64,000 nt of DNA from Kocuria sp. (GTDB lineage: Bacteria; Actinomycetota; Actinomycetes; Actinomycetales; Micrococcaceae). The stretch covers positions 18,111 to 82,110 of the forward strand of contig JAUNHG010000005.1 in the NCBI GenBank assembly GCA_030524035.1, given 5' to 3'. Positions 53,657 through 61,631 of this stretch are shown here, piece by piece. Position 1 is the first letter of the stretch. Each line of letters starts with the position of its first letter. Below the pieces are notes generated by a model. That model saw nothing but the letters and a program-made list of their open reading frames with translations, had not been told where the DNA came from and made no database searches. The position numbers were made by a program, and so were the translations under genes.

Positions 53657-54723
53657 GTGATGCGGTGGCTATTCTGGTGTTGATGCTCCTGCTGCTCGGC
53701 AATGCGTTTTTCGTGGGGGCCGAGTTCGCCATGGTTTCGGCACGTCGGGATCAATTGGAACCACGGGCAGCTGACGGTTCCCGTGCGGCTCGCTCTGCAC
53801 TAAAAGGGATTGAAGACGTTTCAACGTCCTTAGCGGCTACTCAGTTGGGCATCACGGCGTGTTCTTTGCTGATCGGCTCCGTGGGGGAACCTGCAATTGC
53901 GCACCTGATCGAGCCTGCTTTTGTGGTGGTGGGGGTTCCGGAGTTTTTGGTGCATCCGATTGCTTTGGTGATCGCGCTGCTGTTGGTGACCTTCCTGCAC
54001 ATGGTCCTTGGCGAAATGGTGCCCAAAAACATTGCTATTGCCCAGCCTGCTGCTTCAGCTTTGCTGCTGGGGCCGGTCCTGCGGATTTTTGTGATGCTGC
54101 TGCGTCCGGTGATCTGGTTGATGAATACTGTGGCGAACCTGATAGTTCGCTACATTTTGAGGGCTACTCCCAAAGACGAAGTGGCGTCCGCTTTCACCTC
54201 AGATGAAGTCGCTGGTTTCGTGGCGGAATCCGGGCGTGTGGGGTTGTTGGATTCCGACGAGATCCGGTTGCTCACGGGGGCATTACAGTTTGAAGCCCTA
54301 ACCGCTGAGGACGTCGCAATTCCCTATGAGCAGGTCCGTACTGTTGAATTTGGGGCCACGAATGCCCACATTGAAGATATGACGGCAACCACCGGGTTTT
54401 CACGCTTTCCTGTTGTTGGGTCGGATGGACGTCTGGAAGGCTATATCCACGCTAAAGATGTTCTGGGGGTGGGCCCCCAGCATCGTGATCAGCCGTTTGA
54501 CCACAGCATCATTCACCCCCTAGGCAGGGTGCCTGAAGACGCTAAATTACAAAATGTGATGCGTCGCATGCAGGTCAACAACGCACATATGGCTTTGATT
54601 GATGGGCCACGCGCCCGCACCAGCCAACCGATGTTGGTGGCTCTCGAGGATGTTTTGGAGGAGCTGGTCGGTGAGGTACGCGATGCAACGACCGCTTCGC
54701 ATGCCGATGCTTCTGCCTCTTGA
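53653..54723 (+). CDS. Second CNNM/CBS membrane protein, short form
   Basis: 356 residues: a CNNM domain (about 1-190, VGAEFAMVSARRDQLEPRA, TSLAATQLGITACSLLIGSVGEPAI, VLGEMVPKNIAI) followed by CBS domains ending ALEDVLEELVGEVRD. It lacks the CorC/HlyC C-terminal domain of its upstream neighbour, with which it overlaps by GTGA. Such unequal tandem pairs are common in actinobacteria and may form heteromers (inference). It is convergent with the sqdX gene; no strong terminator lies in the 50-base gap. Confidence 0.9.
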   Translation: MSDAVAILVLMLLLLGNAFFVGAEFAMVSARRDQLEPRAADGSRAARSALKGIEDVSTSLAATQLGITACSLLIGSVGEPAIAHLIEPAFVVVGVPEFLVHPIALVIALLLVTFLHMVLGEMVPKNIAIAQPAASALLLGPVLRIFVMLLRPVIWLMNTVANLIVRYILRATPKDEVASAFTSDEVAGFVAESGRVGLLDSDEIRLLTGALQFEALTAEDVAIPYEQVRTVEFGATNAHIEDMTATTGFSRFPVVGSDGRLEGYIHAKDVLGVGPQHRDQPFDHSIIHPLGRVPEDAKLQNVMRRMQVNNAHMALIDGPRARTSQPMLVALEDVLEELVGEVRDATTASHADASAS

Positions 54724-54773
54724 ACCTCCTGACCAGTCAACGCCAGGTGGGACGAGGTGTCATGGGAATACTT

Positions 54774-55901
54774 TTAGTGTGCCGTGTGCCGCGTGATGGC
54801 TAATCGGTATTGGCGCACAAGTTCATCAGTGGATGCTTTCCATGAATGATGTATGGCTTCACGCCGTGCGGCCGCGCCCATGGTGGTTCTTAGGTCGGGG
54901 TTGGCGATCAGCCGATGGAGTTTATCGGTGAGGTCTTGTGCGTCCCCAGGTGCGGTCAAGAAGCCGGTGTGGCCGTCGTCCACCACGTAGGGGATTCCCC
55001 CGGCCCGTGCGCCCACCACGGGCACGCCTGATGCGAAGGCCTCCAGAACAACCAGCCCTAGGGTCTCGGAGGTGGAGGGGAACGCAAAAACATCCGCTGT
55101 GGCGTAAGCCGCTGCTAGTTGTTGTCCAGTCATCGGCCCGGTGAATATGGTGTTGGTTCCTGCAAAGCGTTTTTTTAAGTGTTCTGTGTGTGGTCCTGAT
55201 CCTACGATTGCCAGGTGTGCGTTAGCCAAGGTGCGCATGGGCGTGACCAACTGGTCAAGGTTCTTTTCCTTGGAGATCCGTCCAACGTAAAGGATTAATG
55301 GAGCCTGGGGGTTGCCATTGGTGAGCTGGATACGCAGCTTAGGGTCGGCGTGAGACGGGTGGTAGCTCTGGGTATCCACGGCTTTGGGCCACAGACTTAC
55401 ATCACGCACCCCTAAACGGCGGGTGCGTTCCAGCATAGGACCGGAGGTGCATAAGTTGACTTCTGACTGGTTATGTAACCATCGCAACCACTTTTCTGCC
55501 GGGTAGCGGAGCACTCCCAACCCCAATGCTGTGGTGTATTGCGGTATATCCGTGTGGAAAGAGGACAGTAGGGGAAGGCCGTGGTGTTTTGCGGAAAGCA
55601 CACCATACGCGCTTAACCAACTGGGGTTGACCGCATGCACGATGTCTGGCGCGAACTGCTTCATGGTGGCGGCAAGTCCCTTCGTGGGTAATGCCACGTT
55701 GATGTCGGGATACCAGGGGGTGAATGGCTTGGACCGGACCGGAACTACGGTGTGGCCCGCATAGCTGGCAGGTGGGTTCCCGGGGGCAAAGACCAGCACG
55801 GTATGCCCCATGGTCGCTAGTTGCTCCAGCGTCCGTAGAACGCGGGTGACCACACCGTCGATTTTGGGGAGGAAAACTTCTGTATAGAGAGCGATCCGCA
55901 C
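54774..55901 (-). CDS. sqdX: SqdX-like sulfoquinovosyltransferase (GT4)
   Basis: 375-residue GT4 glycosyltransferase. ALYTEVFLPKIDGVVTRVL at the start, SSFHTDIPQYTTALGLG, and LHNQSEVNLCTSGPMLE followed by LWPKAVDTQSYHP match my recollection of SqdX, which adds sulfoquinovose from UDP-sulfoquinovose to diacylglycerol to make SQDG. The GT4 motif STSETLGLVVLEAFASG is present. The GTG at 55901 begins one base before the end of the sqdB stop codon region, making a tight sqdB-sqdX operon; the longer open frame upstream lies within sqdB. A GT4 mannosyl- or glucosyltransferase is the alternative, less likely given sqdB. Confidence 0.82.
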   Translation of the reverse strand: MRIALYTEVFLPKIDGVVTRVLRTLEQLATMGHTVLVFAPGNPPASYAGHTVVPVRSKPFTPWYPDINVALPTKGLAATMKQFAPDIVHAVNPSWLSAYGVLSAKHHGLPLLSSFHTDIPQYTTALGLGVLRYPAEKWLRWLHNQSEVNLCTSGPMLERTRRLGVRDVSLWPKAVDTQSYHPSHADPKLRIQLTNGNPQAPLILYVGRISKEKNLDQLVTPMRTLANAHLAIVGSGPHTEHLKKRFAGTNTIFTGPMTGQQLAAAYATADVFAFPSTSETLGLVVLEAFASGVPVVGARAGGIPYVVDDGHTGFLTAPGDAQDLTDKLHRLIANPDLRTTMGAAARREAIHHSWKASTDELVRQYRLAITRHTAH

Positions 55902-55902
55902 G

Positions 55903-57129
55903 TCAGCTGTGGGCTCTGGTGGTTCTGCTATGTGTTGTGAGCGAGGCGGGAATACCAGCACGTGCTGTGCGGTTCCACAGCGAAGTGGCCGGGATTTTAG
56001 ACAGGTCAGCGCGGTCGGCGTAACGGCGTGCGGTTTCTTCAACTTCCATGAGCAGGCCTTCTGTGAGGTAAGTGGGCTTCAATCCCAAATCTAAAAAAGT
56101 GTCATTTGTTACGTGTAAATCATTTTCCGCTGATTCTTGGCGGGGATTAGGAACCATTTCCACGGTAGCCTTGGAAATTTTAGCAATGATTTCTGCCAAA
56201 TCTTTAATACGGTGCGTTTCGGTCATCTGGTTCAAAATCATGACCCGGTCACCACGATGGGGCGGATTCTCTGCGGCAATTTCTATACACCGCACCATAT
56301 CTTGAACATGAATGAATGCCCTGGTTTGCCCGCCGGTGCCATGCACCGTTAGTGGATAACCTAGCGCGGCTTGCACTAAGAAACGGTTGAGAACGGTGCC
56401 GTAGTCGCCATCGTAGTCAAATCGGTTAATGAGTCGCTCATCGAGTGAGGTTTCTGTGGTGTTCGTGCCCCAAATGATTCCCTGGTGAAGATCTGTGATC
56501 CTTATGCGATCATTTTTTGCATAAAAAGAGAATAATATTTGATCTAGTGACTTGGTCATGTGGTAAATTGATCCAGGGTTGGTGGGGTAAAGAATTTGCG
56601 TTTCCACGCTTGGCCCTCCGCCTCGGGGAATTTCTATATCCAAATACCCTTCAGGAATCTTTACCCCTGCGGTTCCATACCCATAAACACCCATCGTTCC
56701 CAAATGTACTACATGAATATCTTGGCGCAATTCCACAATTGCTGCCAAGAGGTTGTGGGTGGCATTAATATTATTATCCACCGTGTATCGTTTAGCCTGT
56801 GAATTCTTCATGGAATACGGAGCCGCTCGTTGTTCGGCAAAATGTACCACCGTATTGGGTGCATAGGAATGCAGTAGGTTCAATAGGCTATCGTAATCTT
56901 GAGCTACATCCACGTGTGCGTATTCAATACGGTTTCCCGTGACCTCTGTCCATGTGCGAAGGCGTTCTTCCAGGGGGCGGATAGGTGTCAAAGATTGAGT
57001 TTCAAGTTCGTCATCAATACGGCGACGCGAAAGATTATCCACAATGAGGATGTCGTGTCCTTGGTGAGATAAATGTAATGCGGTGGGCCAACCGCAGAAC
57101 CCGTCGCCGCCGAGGATCATAATTTTCAC
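55903..57129 (-). CDS. sqdB: UDP-sulfoquinovose synthase
   Basis: 408 residues, extended short-chain dehydrogenase/epimerase fold. It makes UDP-sulfoquinovose from UDP-glucose and sulfite. Motifs match plant SQD1 and bacterial SqdB: GGDGFCGWPTALHLS, VDNLSRRRID, HFAEQRAAPYSMK, Thr145 in GTMGVYG, the Tyr189-x3-Lys193 pair in YHMTK, TDLHQGIIWG, RFDYDGDYGTVLNRFLVQAA, VPNPR and LGLKPTYL. Its codons are more AT-rich than the neighbours in places. Only sqdX follows directly; a small CxxC-protein gene lies 125 bases upstream on the same strand. Confidence 0.93.
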   Translation of the reverse strand: MKIMILGGDGFCGWPTALHLSHQGHDILIVDNLSRRRIDDELETQSLTPIRPLEERLRTWTEVTGNRIEYAHVDVAQDYDSLLNLLHSYAPNTVVHFAEQRAAPYSMKNSQAKRYTVDNNINATHNLLAAIVELRQDIHVVHLGTMGVYGYGTAGVKIPEGYLDIEIPRGGGPSVETQILYPTNPGSIYHMTKSLDQILFSFYAKNDRIRITDLHQGIIWGTNTTETSLDERLINRFDYDGDYGTVLNRFLVQAALGYPLTVHGTGGQTRAFIHVQDMVRCIEIAAENPPHRGDRVMILNQMTETHRIKDLAEIIAKISKATVEMVPNPRQESAENDLHVTNDTFLDLGLKPTYLTEGLLMEVEETARRYADRADLSKIPATSLWNRTARAGIPASLTTHSRTTRAHS

Positions 57130-57254
57130 GTGGTCTCCGTTTTTGTCGCAGGTGCACCATAATGCAGTGCGCTGTACTGCTCGAATGACATGTTGAGCAT
57201 GGCCGAGGGGCTGCCGAGTTCAAGTCTGGCAGAAACTCAGGTGATGTGTGCGGC

Positions 57255-57743
57255 CTAGGCGGAGGTGAATTTCTGGGGATATCCTCGGAATAAGTGGTCC
57301 GTGATTTCAGCAGCTGAGCGGCGTTCTCCCGGGTCAACGTAAAAGTCAGGTAGGTGTTGAAGGTCGTTCATCGTCAGCTCTCTGGGAGTAGGTTCCCACC
57401 CCGCAGGAAATTCATGTTGGTGTAAACTACCGCATTTCTGGCAAAAGTATTCGACTCTTCCCCCAGATTGTTGTTGGGTGTGAGGGCGTAGCTTTTTGAC
57501 AAGCCTCACTAGGCGGTTGACGGTTTTACCTGCTTGCCGAATACCTGTGTTCCGCCATGATGTAGTTGCGGTGGTGGAACGTTGCTTTGTCGTCTGGTCA
57601 AGCGTTGTATGTGGCACGATCACCATGAACTTTAAATAGTAATCAGTAGTGCACTGATGGCACGTGGGAAGATGCGGCATACGATCGTCGTGCTGCGGCG
57701 GTAAGCCCAGTCGTTCACTTCGGGAGGTTGATGGGGTGATCAT
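57255..57743 (-). CDS. Uncharacterised CxxC (zinc-ribbon-like) protein upstream of sqdB
   Basis: 162-residue soluble protein with CHQC near residue 29 and CQKCGSLHQHEFP near residue 102, two CxxC knuckles that could bind one zinc ion. The middle is basic (KTVNRLVRLVKKLRPH). The C-terminal third (MNDLQHLPDFYVDPGERRSAAEITDHLF) is acidic and helical. AGGAG eight bases before the ATG supports it as a real gene despite the unknown family. It precedes sqdB on the same strand and may be co-transcribed. No function is proposed. Confidence 0.6.
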   Translation of the reverse strand: MITPSTSRSERLGLPPQHDDRMPHLPTCHQCTTDYYLKFMVIVPHTTLDQTTKQRSTTATTSWRNTGIRQAGKTVNRLVRLVKKLRPHTQQQSGGRVEYFCQKCGSLHQHEFPAGWEPTPRELTMNDLQHLPDFYVDPGERRSAAEITDHLFRGYPQKFTSA

Positions 57744-57896
57744 GTGTGCATCTCCTGGGGGGAAGATTGAGCAATGGTGTGTTTGTCGGCTATCCCACGC
57801 CGATTTGTGGAACCCTGCTTCCCCAAGATTAGGTCAAGGCGTCGGGCGGCGTACAGGCTTATGAGTGGGTGAATTTTTACGTACGGCCACCTTTCC

Positions 57897-57982
57897 TTAC
57901 TTATAAGTAATAAAAGCTCTGGTCAGGCGGTTTTTGTGAGCTCTGATGTGAATTGTTGACAGAGTTGGTGGACATTGTTGAC
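57897..57982. promoter_or_regulatory. Palindrome and direct repeats in the metY upstream region
   Basis: TTACTTATAAGTAA (57897-57910) is a perfect 14-base palindrome. ATTGTTGAC occurs twice in direct orientation at 57952-57960 and 57974-57982, 22 bases apart (two helical turns), and includes TTGAC -35-like sequences. These are candidate operator and promoter elements for the metY operon or the divergent CxxC gene. The rest of 57744-58000 holds no recognised gene. Confidence 0.4.
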
Positions 57983-58009
57983 GTGTGGGGTGGGTGGTGG
58001 ATTACCCTG

Positions 58010-58100
58010 GCTCAAAGCTTCACGAGATGCGTCCGCCAAGCTCCGACTGGGACGCGCACCAACCCCATGTTCACGGGTGGTTCGGATGACGAAGCGGCCT
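58010..58100 (+). promoter_or_regulatory. SAM-IV or SAM-I/IV-type riboswitch
   Basis: TCACGAG (58020-58026) is followed by a GCGTCC/GGGACGC stem, CAAGCTCCGACT, CACCAACCCC, and later GGGTGGTTCGGATGACGAAGC (58076-58095, with one base more on the right). This is the order of conserved blocks in actinobacterial SAM-IV riboswitches. GCTTC (58017-58021) can pair with GAAGC (58091-58095) as the closing P1 stem. It lies about 75 bases before metY and should lower metY-metB expression when S-adenosylmethionine is abundant. Confidence 0.75.
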
Positions 58101-58173
58101 GCTATGCCCGCAGTGCATGAACAACCTCTGGGCGACCGTGCAGGTCAGAACATGCACCCTGGAGATTTTCGCG

Positions 58174-59571
58174 ATGAGGTTCTCGTCTTCAACCAGCATC
58201 AAGGACTCGTGGTCTTTCGCCACGCGCCAGATTCATGCAGGTCGTTCCACCCCTGATAGCGTCCCTGGTCAAGCAACTCTTCCTGTGCCTATTTATCAGT
58301 CATCCGCTTTCGAATTTCCGGATCACGCTGCTGCGTCAGCCATGTTTGCCCAAACCATGCCAGGCTTTACGTATTCCAGAACAGGAAACCCTACGGTGGC
58401 TGTTCTGGAGGGGCGTGCTGCCGAGCTGGAGGGCGGAGTTGCTGGCTTGGCGTTAGGATCCGGGCAATCCGCCGTCGCCGCAGCACTGCTAGCGCTGGTC
58501 AGCTCTGGTGGCGGTAAACACTTAGTGGTTGCGGACAGGATTTACGGCGGAACTGTAGATCTACTGGGAGACACGTTGGCAGATATGGGGGTAACTGTTA
58601 CCTATGCGGACCCTACCTGCCCAGAGCAGTGGGAGAGAGCAATCACTCCACAAACTCGTGGGTTCTTTCTCGAATCTATTGCGAACCCTCTATCCACATT
58701 GGCGGATGTGGATGAAATAACTAAAATCGCACATAATTTTGGGATTCCTGTAATTGTGGATAACACTCTTGCTACTCCTGCGCTGTATCGCCCATTCGAT
58801 CATGGTGCGGATATCGTGGTGCACTCTGCCACTAAATTTTTTGGTGGTCATGGGACGGCCTTAGCTGGAATCATCGTGGACTCAGGAAAATTTGCGTGGG
58901 AAGACGCCCCGGATCGCTGGCCGCAGTTCACCCAGCCACGTGAACGTTGGGGGCAGATGAGTTTGGTCGAAAAATGTCAAGGGGGCTCTGCGTTCTTGCA
59001 TCTGTGTCGCGCTAAGTTTGTACACGATCTTGGATTGACGCTGTCGCCCTTTAACGCTTCACAAATTCTGCAAGGCCTGGAGACTTTAGACCTGCGGATG
59101 CAGCGTCATTCAGACTCTGCGGCTCAGGTGGCTCAGTTTTTGGCCACGCATCCAGCGGTGCGCAGGGTGTACCACCCTGCCGTTGAGGGTTCTGCGGATC
59201 GCGCTATTGCGGCCCGTGATTATCCACAAGGTACGGGTGCGGTTTTCGCATTCGATCTGGCATGCGCGGATGACCGCGTGGCTGCGTTTGTGGATTCGTT
59301 GAGTGTGTTCAAGCTGGTAGCAAACATTGGTGATGTTCGCTCGCTCATTGCTCATCCTGCGGCCATGACTCATTGTCGTCTGACCGAGGAACAGCGACGT
59401 GCTGGCGGTATTACTTGGCAAACATTGCGGTTATCTGTGGGCTTGGAAGCTGTTGATGATTTGGTGTCGGATCTGCGGTCTGCTTTAGATGACCTGCTGC
59501 ATTCGATGGACGGAGAGTGTGACCCTGATTTCGCAGGCGCGCGCCCGGCGAAGAAAGGAGTGTTGGCATGA
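58174..59571 (+). CDS. metY: O-acetylhomoserine sulfhydrylase (homocysteine synthase)
   Basis: 465-residue PLP enzyme of the Cys/Met metabolism family, forming homocysteine from O-acetylhomoserine and sulfide. Motifs are PVPIYQSSAFEF, FTYSRTGNPT, GSGQSAVAAALLAL, VDNTLATPALYRP, HSATKFFGGHGTALAG with the PLP lysine, and RLSVGLE. Its length and the insert near PDRWPQFTQP are typical of MetY rather than MetB. The start at 58174 has GGAG nine bases upstream. ATGA overlap with metB. Controlled by the SAM riboswitch. Confidence 0.93.
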   Translation: MRFSSSTSIKDSWSFATRQIHAGRSTPDSVPGQATLPVPIYQSSAFEFPDHAAASAMFAQTMPGFTYSRTGNPTVAVLEGRAAELEGGVAGLALGSGQSAVAAALLALVSSGGGKHLVVADRIYGGTVDLLGDTLADMGVTVTYADPTCPEQWERAITPQTRGFFLESIANPLSTLADVDEITKIAHNFGIPVIVDNTLATPALYRPFDHGADIVVHSATKFFGGHGTALAGIIVDSGKFAWEDAPDRWPQFTQPRERWGQMSLVEKCQGGSAFLHLCRAKFVHDLGLTLSPFNASQILQGLETLDLRMQRHSDSAAQVAQFLATHPAVRRVYHPAVEGSADRAIAARDYPQGTGAVFAFDLACADDRVAAFVDSLSVFKLVANIGDVRSLIAHPAAMTHCRLTEEQRRAGGITWQTLRLSVGLEAVDDLVSDLRSALDDLLHSMDGECDPDFAGARPAKKGVLA

Positions 59572-60749
59572 GTGGTTTCACAACCACGGCTGTCCACGCT
59601 GGTCAAGAACCTGATCATCTGACCGGTGCTGTGATCGCACCGATCTATCAAACCTCAACGTTTGTTCAGGACGGCATTAACGTGCTGCGCCATGGTTACG
59701 AGTACTCACGCGGGTCGAATCCGACTCGCAATGGGTTTGAGCAGCAACTTTGTGCGTTGGAAGGTGGCCAGCAAGGATTCGCGTTCGCATCAGGAATTGC
59801 TGCCGAGGATGCCGTTTTGCGTGCTGTATTGCGCCCCGGTGATCACATTGTGATGGGGGCTGATGGCTACGGAGGAACGAACCGGCTGATCACGAGCCTT
59901 TTAGCTCCCTGGCGTGTCCGTCATACCGCTGTAGACGTGACGGATGTCGATGCTGTGTGCCAGGCATGGACATCGGATACAAGAGTGTTGTGGGTAGAAA
60001 CTCCCACGAACCCCATGCTTGGTATTGCTGACTTGGCGCAGTTGGCGGAACTAGCGCATGAGCGCGCAGCTCTGCTGATTGTGGATAACACTTTTGCTTC
60101 ACCGTACCTGCAGCGCCCGTTGGAATTCGGTGCGGATGTGGTGGTGCACTCGACCACAAAGTATGTGGGTGGGCATTCCGACGTGTTGGGTGGGGCTGTT
60201 GTTGTGGCAGATCGGCCCTGGGCAGTTGACGCTGTTAGCGGTGTGAGTCCGGGAGAAACTTTGGCGGAACTATTAAATTTTCAGCAGTTTGCCGGTGGCG
60301 CGGTAGCCGGGCCACAGGATTGTTATTTGGCTGCCCGGGGTTTGAAAACCTTGTCTTTGAGGATGGAGCGGCACCAAGCTAATGCTGCCCGGGTAGCCCA
60401 CTGGTTAGTGGATCGTCCGGAAGTCAAGCAGGTTCTATATCCCGGGTTGCAGGACCACCCCGGGCATGATGTGGCAATCCGGCAGATGGATGGCTTTGGG
60501 GGCATGGTGTCTTTCAGGCTTTGTGCTGGAGAGGTGGCGGCTCGCCGATTTGTGGAGTCCACCAGGATGTACAAGCTCTCGGTCTCCCTGGGCGGGGTAG
60601 AGTCTTTAGTGTGCTGGCCCTCGGAAATGACTCATGGTTCCGTGGCGACCACTGCCTTGGCTGTGCCTACGGATCTTGTGCGTTTGTCCGTGGGTATCGA
60701 AGACCTTGAAGATCATTTAGAGGACTTAGACCGCGCTTTCTCCGTGTGA
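59568..60749 (+). CDS. metB: Cystathionine gamma-synthase/lyase-type enzyme (MetB-like)
   Basis: 393-residue PLP enzyme, the normal length of MetB. Motifs are TTAVHAGQEPD, PIYQTSTFVQ, YEYSRGSNPTRN, VDNTFASPYLQRPLEFGAD, HSTTKYVGGHSDVLGG with the PLP lysine, and VRLSVGIED. It makes cystathionine from an activated homoserine and cysteine, or cleaves cystathionine; the exact reaction cannot be set from sequence. With metY it gives two routes to homocysteine in one SAM-controlled operon. Confidence 0.88.
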   Translation: MSGFTTTAVHAGQEPDHLTGAVIAPIYQTSTFVQDGINVLRHGYEYSRGSNPTRNGFEQQLCALEGGQQGFAFASGIAAEDAVLRAVLRPGDHIVMGADGYGGTNRLITSLLAPWRVRHTAVDVTDVDAVCQAWTSDTRVLWVETPTNPMLGIADLAQLAELAHERAALLIVDNTFASPYLQRPLEFGADVVVHSTTKYVGGHSDVLGGAVVVADRPWAVDAVSGVSPGETLAELLNFQQFAGGAVAGPQDCYLAARGLKTLSLRMERHQANAARVAHWLVDRPEVKQVLYPGLQDHPGHDVAIRQMDGFGGMVSFRLCAGEVAARRFVESTRMYKLSVSLGGVESLVCWPSEMTHGSVATTALAVPTDLVRLSVGIEDLEDHLEDLDRAFSV

Positions 60750-60901
60750 CGTGGGTGCAGTTTAGGGAAGAATTAATAGGGATTCTGCTGTGTGGGATTT
60801 CCTGCGTTGCCCGGCCAAAGACCATCTACGCTGGTGGGGCGGGCGGTGTGGTCGCCACCTTGCATAGATTTCGTATCACCATGCGAAGGAGAGCTGCTCT
60901 G

Positions 60902-61483
60902 ATGAGCATCGAAGATCCTAATCACAACACTCCTCAGCCTGACGATGGCGGTCGCCAGGCGGGTCAGACGCCATCATGGTCGCAGGGGAATGAGCTACCT
61001 CGGTACCAAGCTCCGTATGCTCAGCCAACGTACGGTCAGGGTGGGTATCAGGATTACCAGCAGAGTTATTCGATGGGTGGTGGGCCAAGCGTGTCTGACC
61101 CCTATCAGTTCTCGGGTATGCCACCTGCTGATGCTCGTACGTGGGCTACTGTGACGCACGTGGCAGCGCCCGCACTGTACGTGCTGTCCTTGGGCTGGGC
61201 TGGATTCCTAGCCCCCTTAGTGCTGTGGCTGATTTTTAAGGGTAAGGATCCGCTAGTTCGCCAGGCTGCTGCAGGATCGTTCAATTTCAATTTCGCCCTC
61301 ACGCTGGTCAGTATTGCCGCGTGGGTTTTGGGGTTCATCACGTTCGGTTTGTTGTTGCCATTGACCGGTTTGGTGGTTCTAGCATTGTTGATTGTGCAAA
61401 TCCTCTTTGGGGTCTTCGGCGCTATCGCGGCTAGTCGTGGAGAGGCCTACAAGTACCCCTTCCAGGTTCCGATCCTCACCTAA
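60902..61483 (+). CDS. DUF4870 small membrane protein
   Basis: 193 residues. The first 75 are hydrophilic, rich in Gln/Tyr/Gly/Pro and probably disordered. Then comes a DUF4870/Tic20-like membrane region with about three to four helices (WATVTHVAAPALYVLSLGWAGFLAPLVLW, RQAAAGSFNFNFALTLV, and a late VLALLIVQILFGVFGAIAA). The start at 60902 has AAGGAGAG before it; an open frame runs further upstream without support. Function unknown. Monocistronic. Confidence 0.8.
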   Translation: MSIEDPNHNTPQPDDGGRQAGQTPSWSQGNELPRYQAPYAQPTYGQGGYQDYQQSYSMGGGPSVSDPYQFSGMPPADARTWATVTHVAAPALYVLSLGWAGFLAPLVLWLIFKGKDPLVRQAAAGSFNFNFALTLVSIAAWVLGFITFGLLLPLTGLVVLALLIVQILFGVFGAIAASRGEAYKYPFQVPILT

Positions 61484-61567
61484 AGGGCTCCTTGTCGTAC
61501 AGAAAGTGTTCTTCTGAGGCGACGCTCGACCTGCACATCAACTTGTGGGTAGAGTCACACCTTGGAA

Positions 61568-61594
61568 GTTAGTGGGACTCACGGAACCACTAAC
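61568..61594. repeat. Inverted repeat upstream of the FadB-like gene
   Basis: GTTAGTGG (61568-61575) and CCACTAAC (61587-61594) flank eleven bases, 38 bases before the start codon. The geometry fits a dimeric regulator site or a leader hairpin. Confidence 0.4.
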
Positions 61595-61631
61595 AATGCA
61601 CAGCATTGATCTCACCCAGGAGCATGACACC

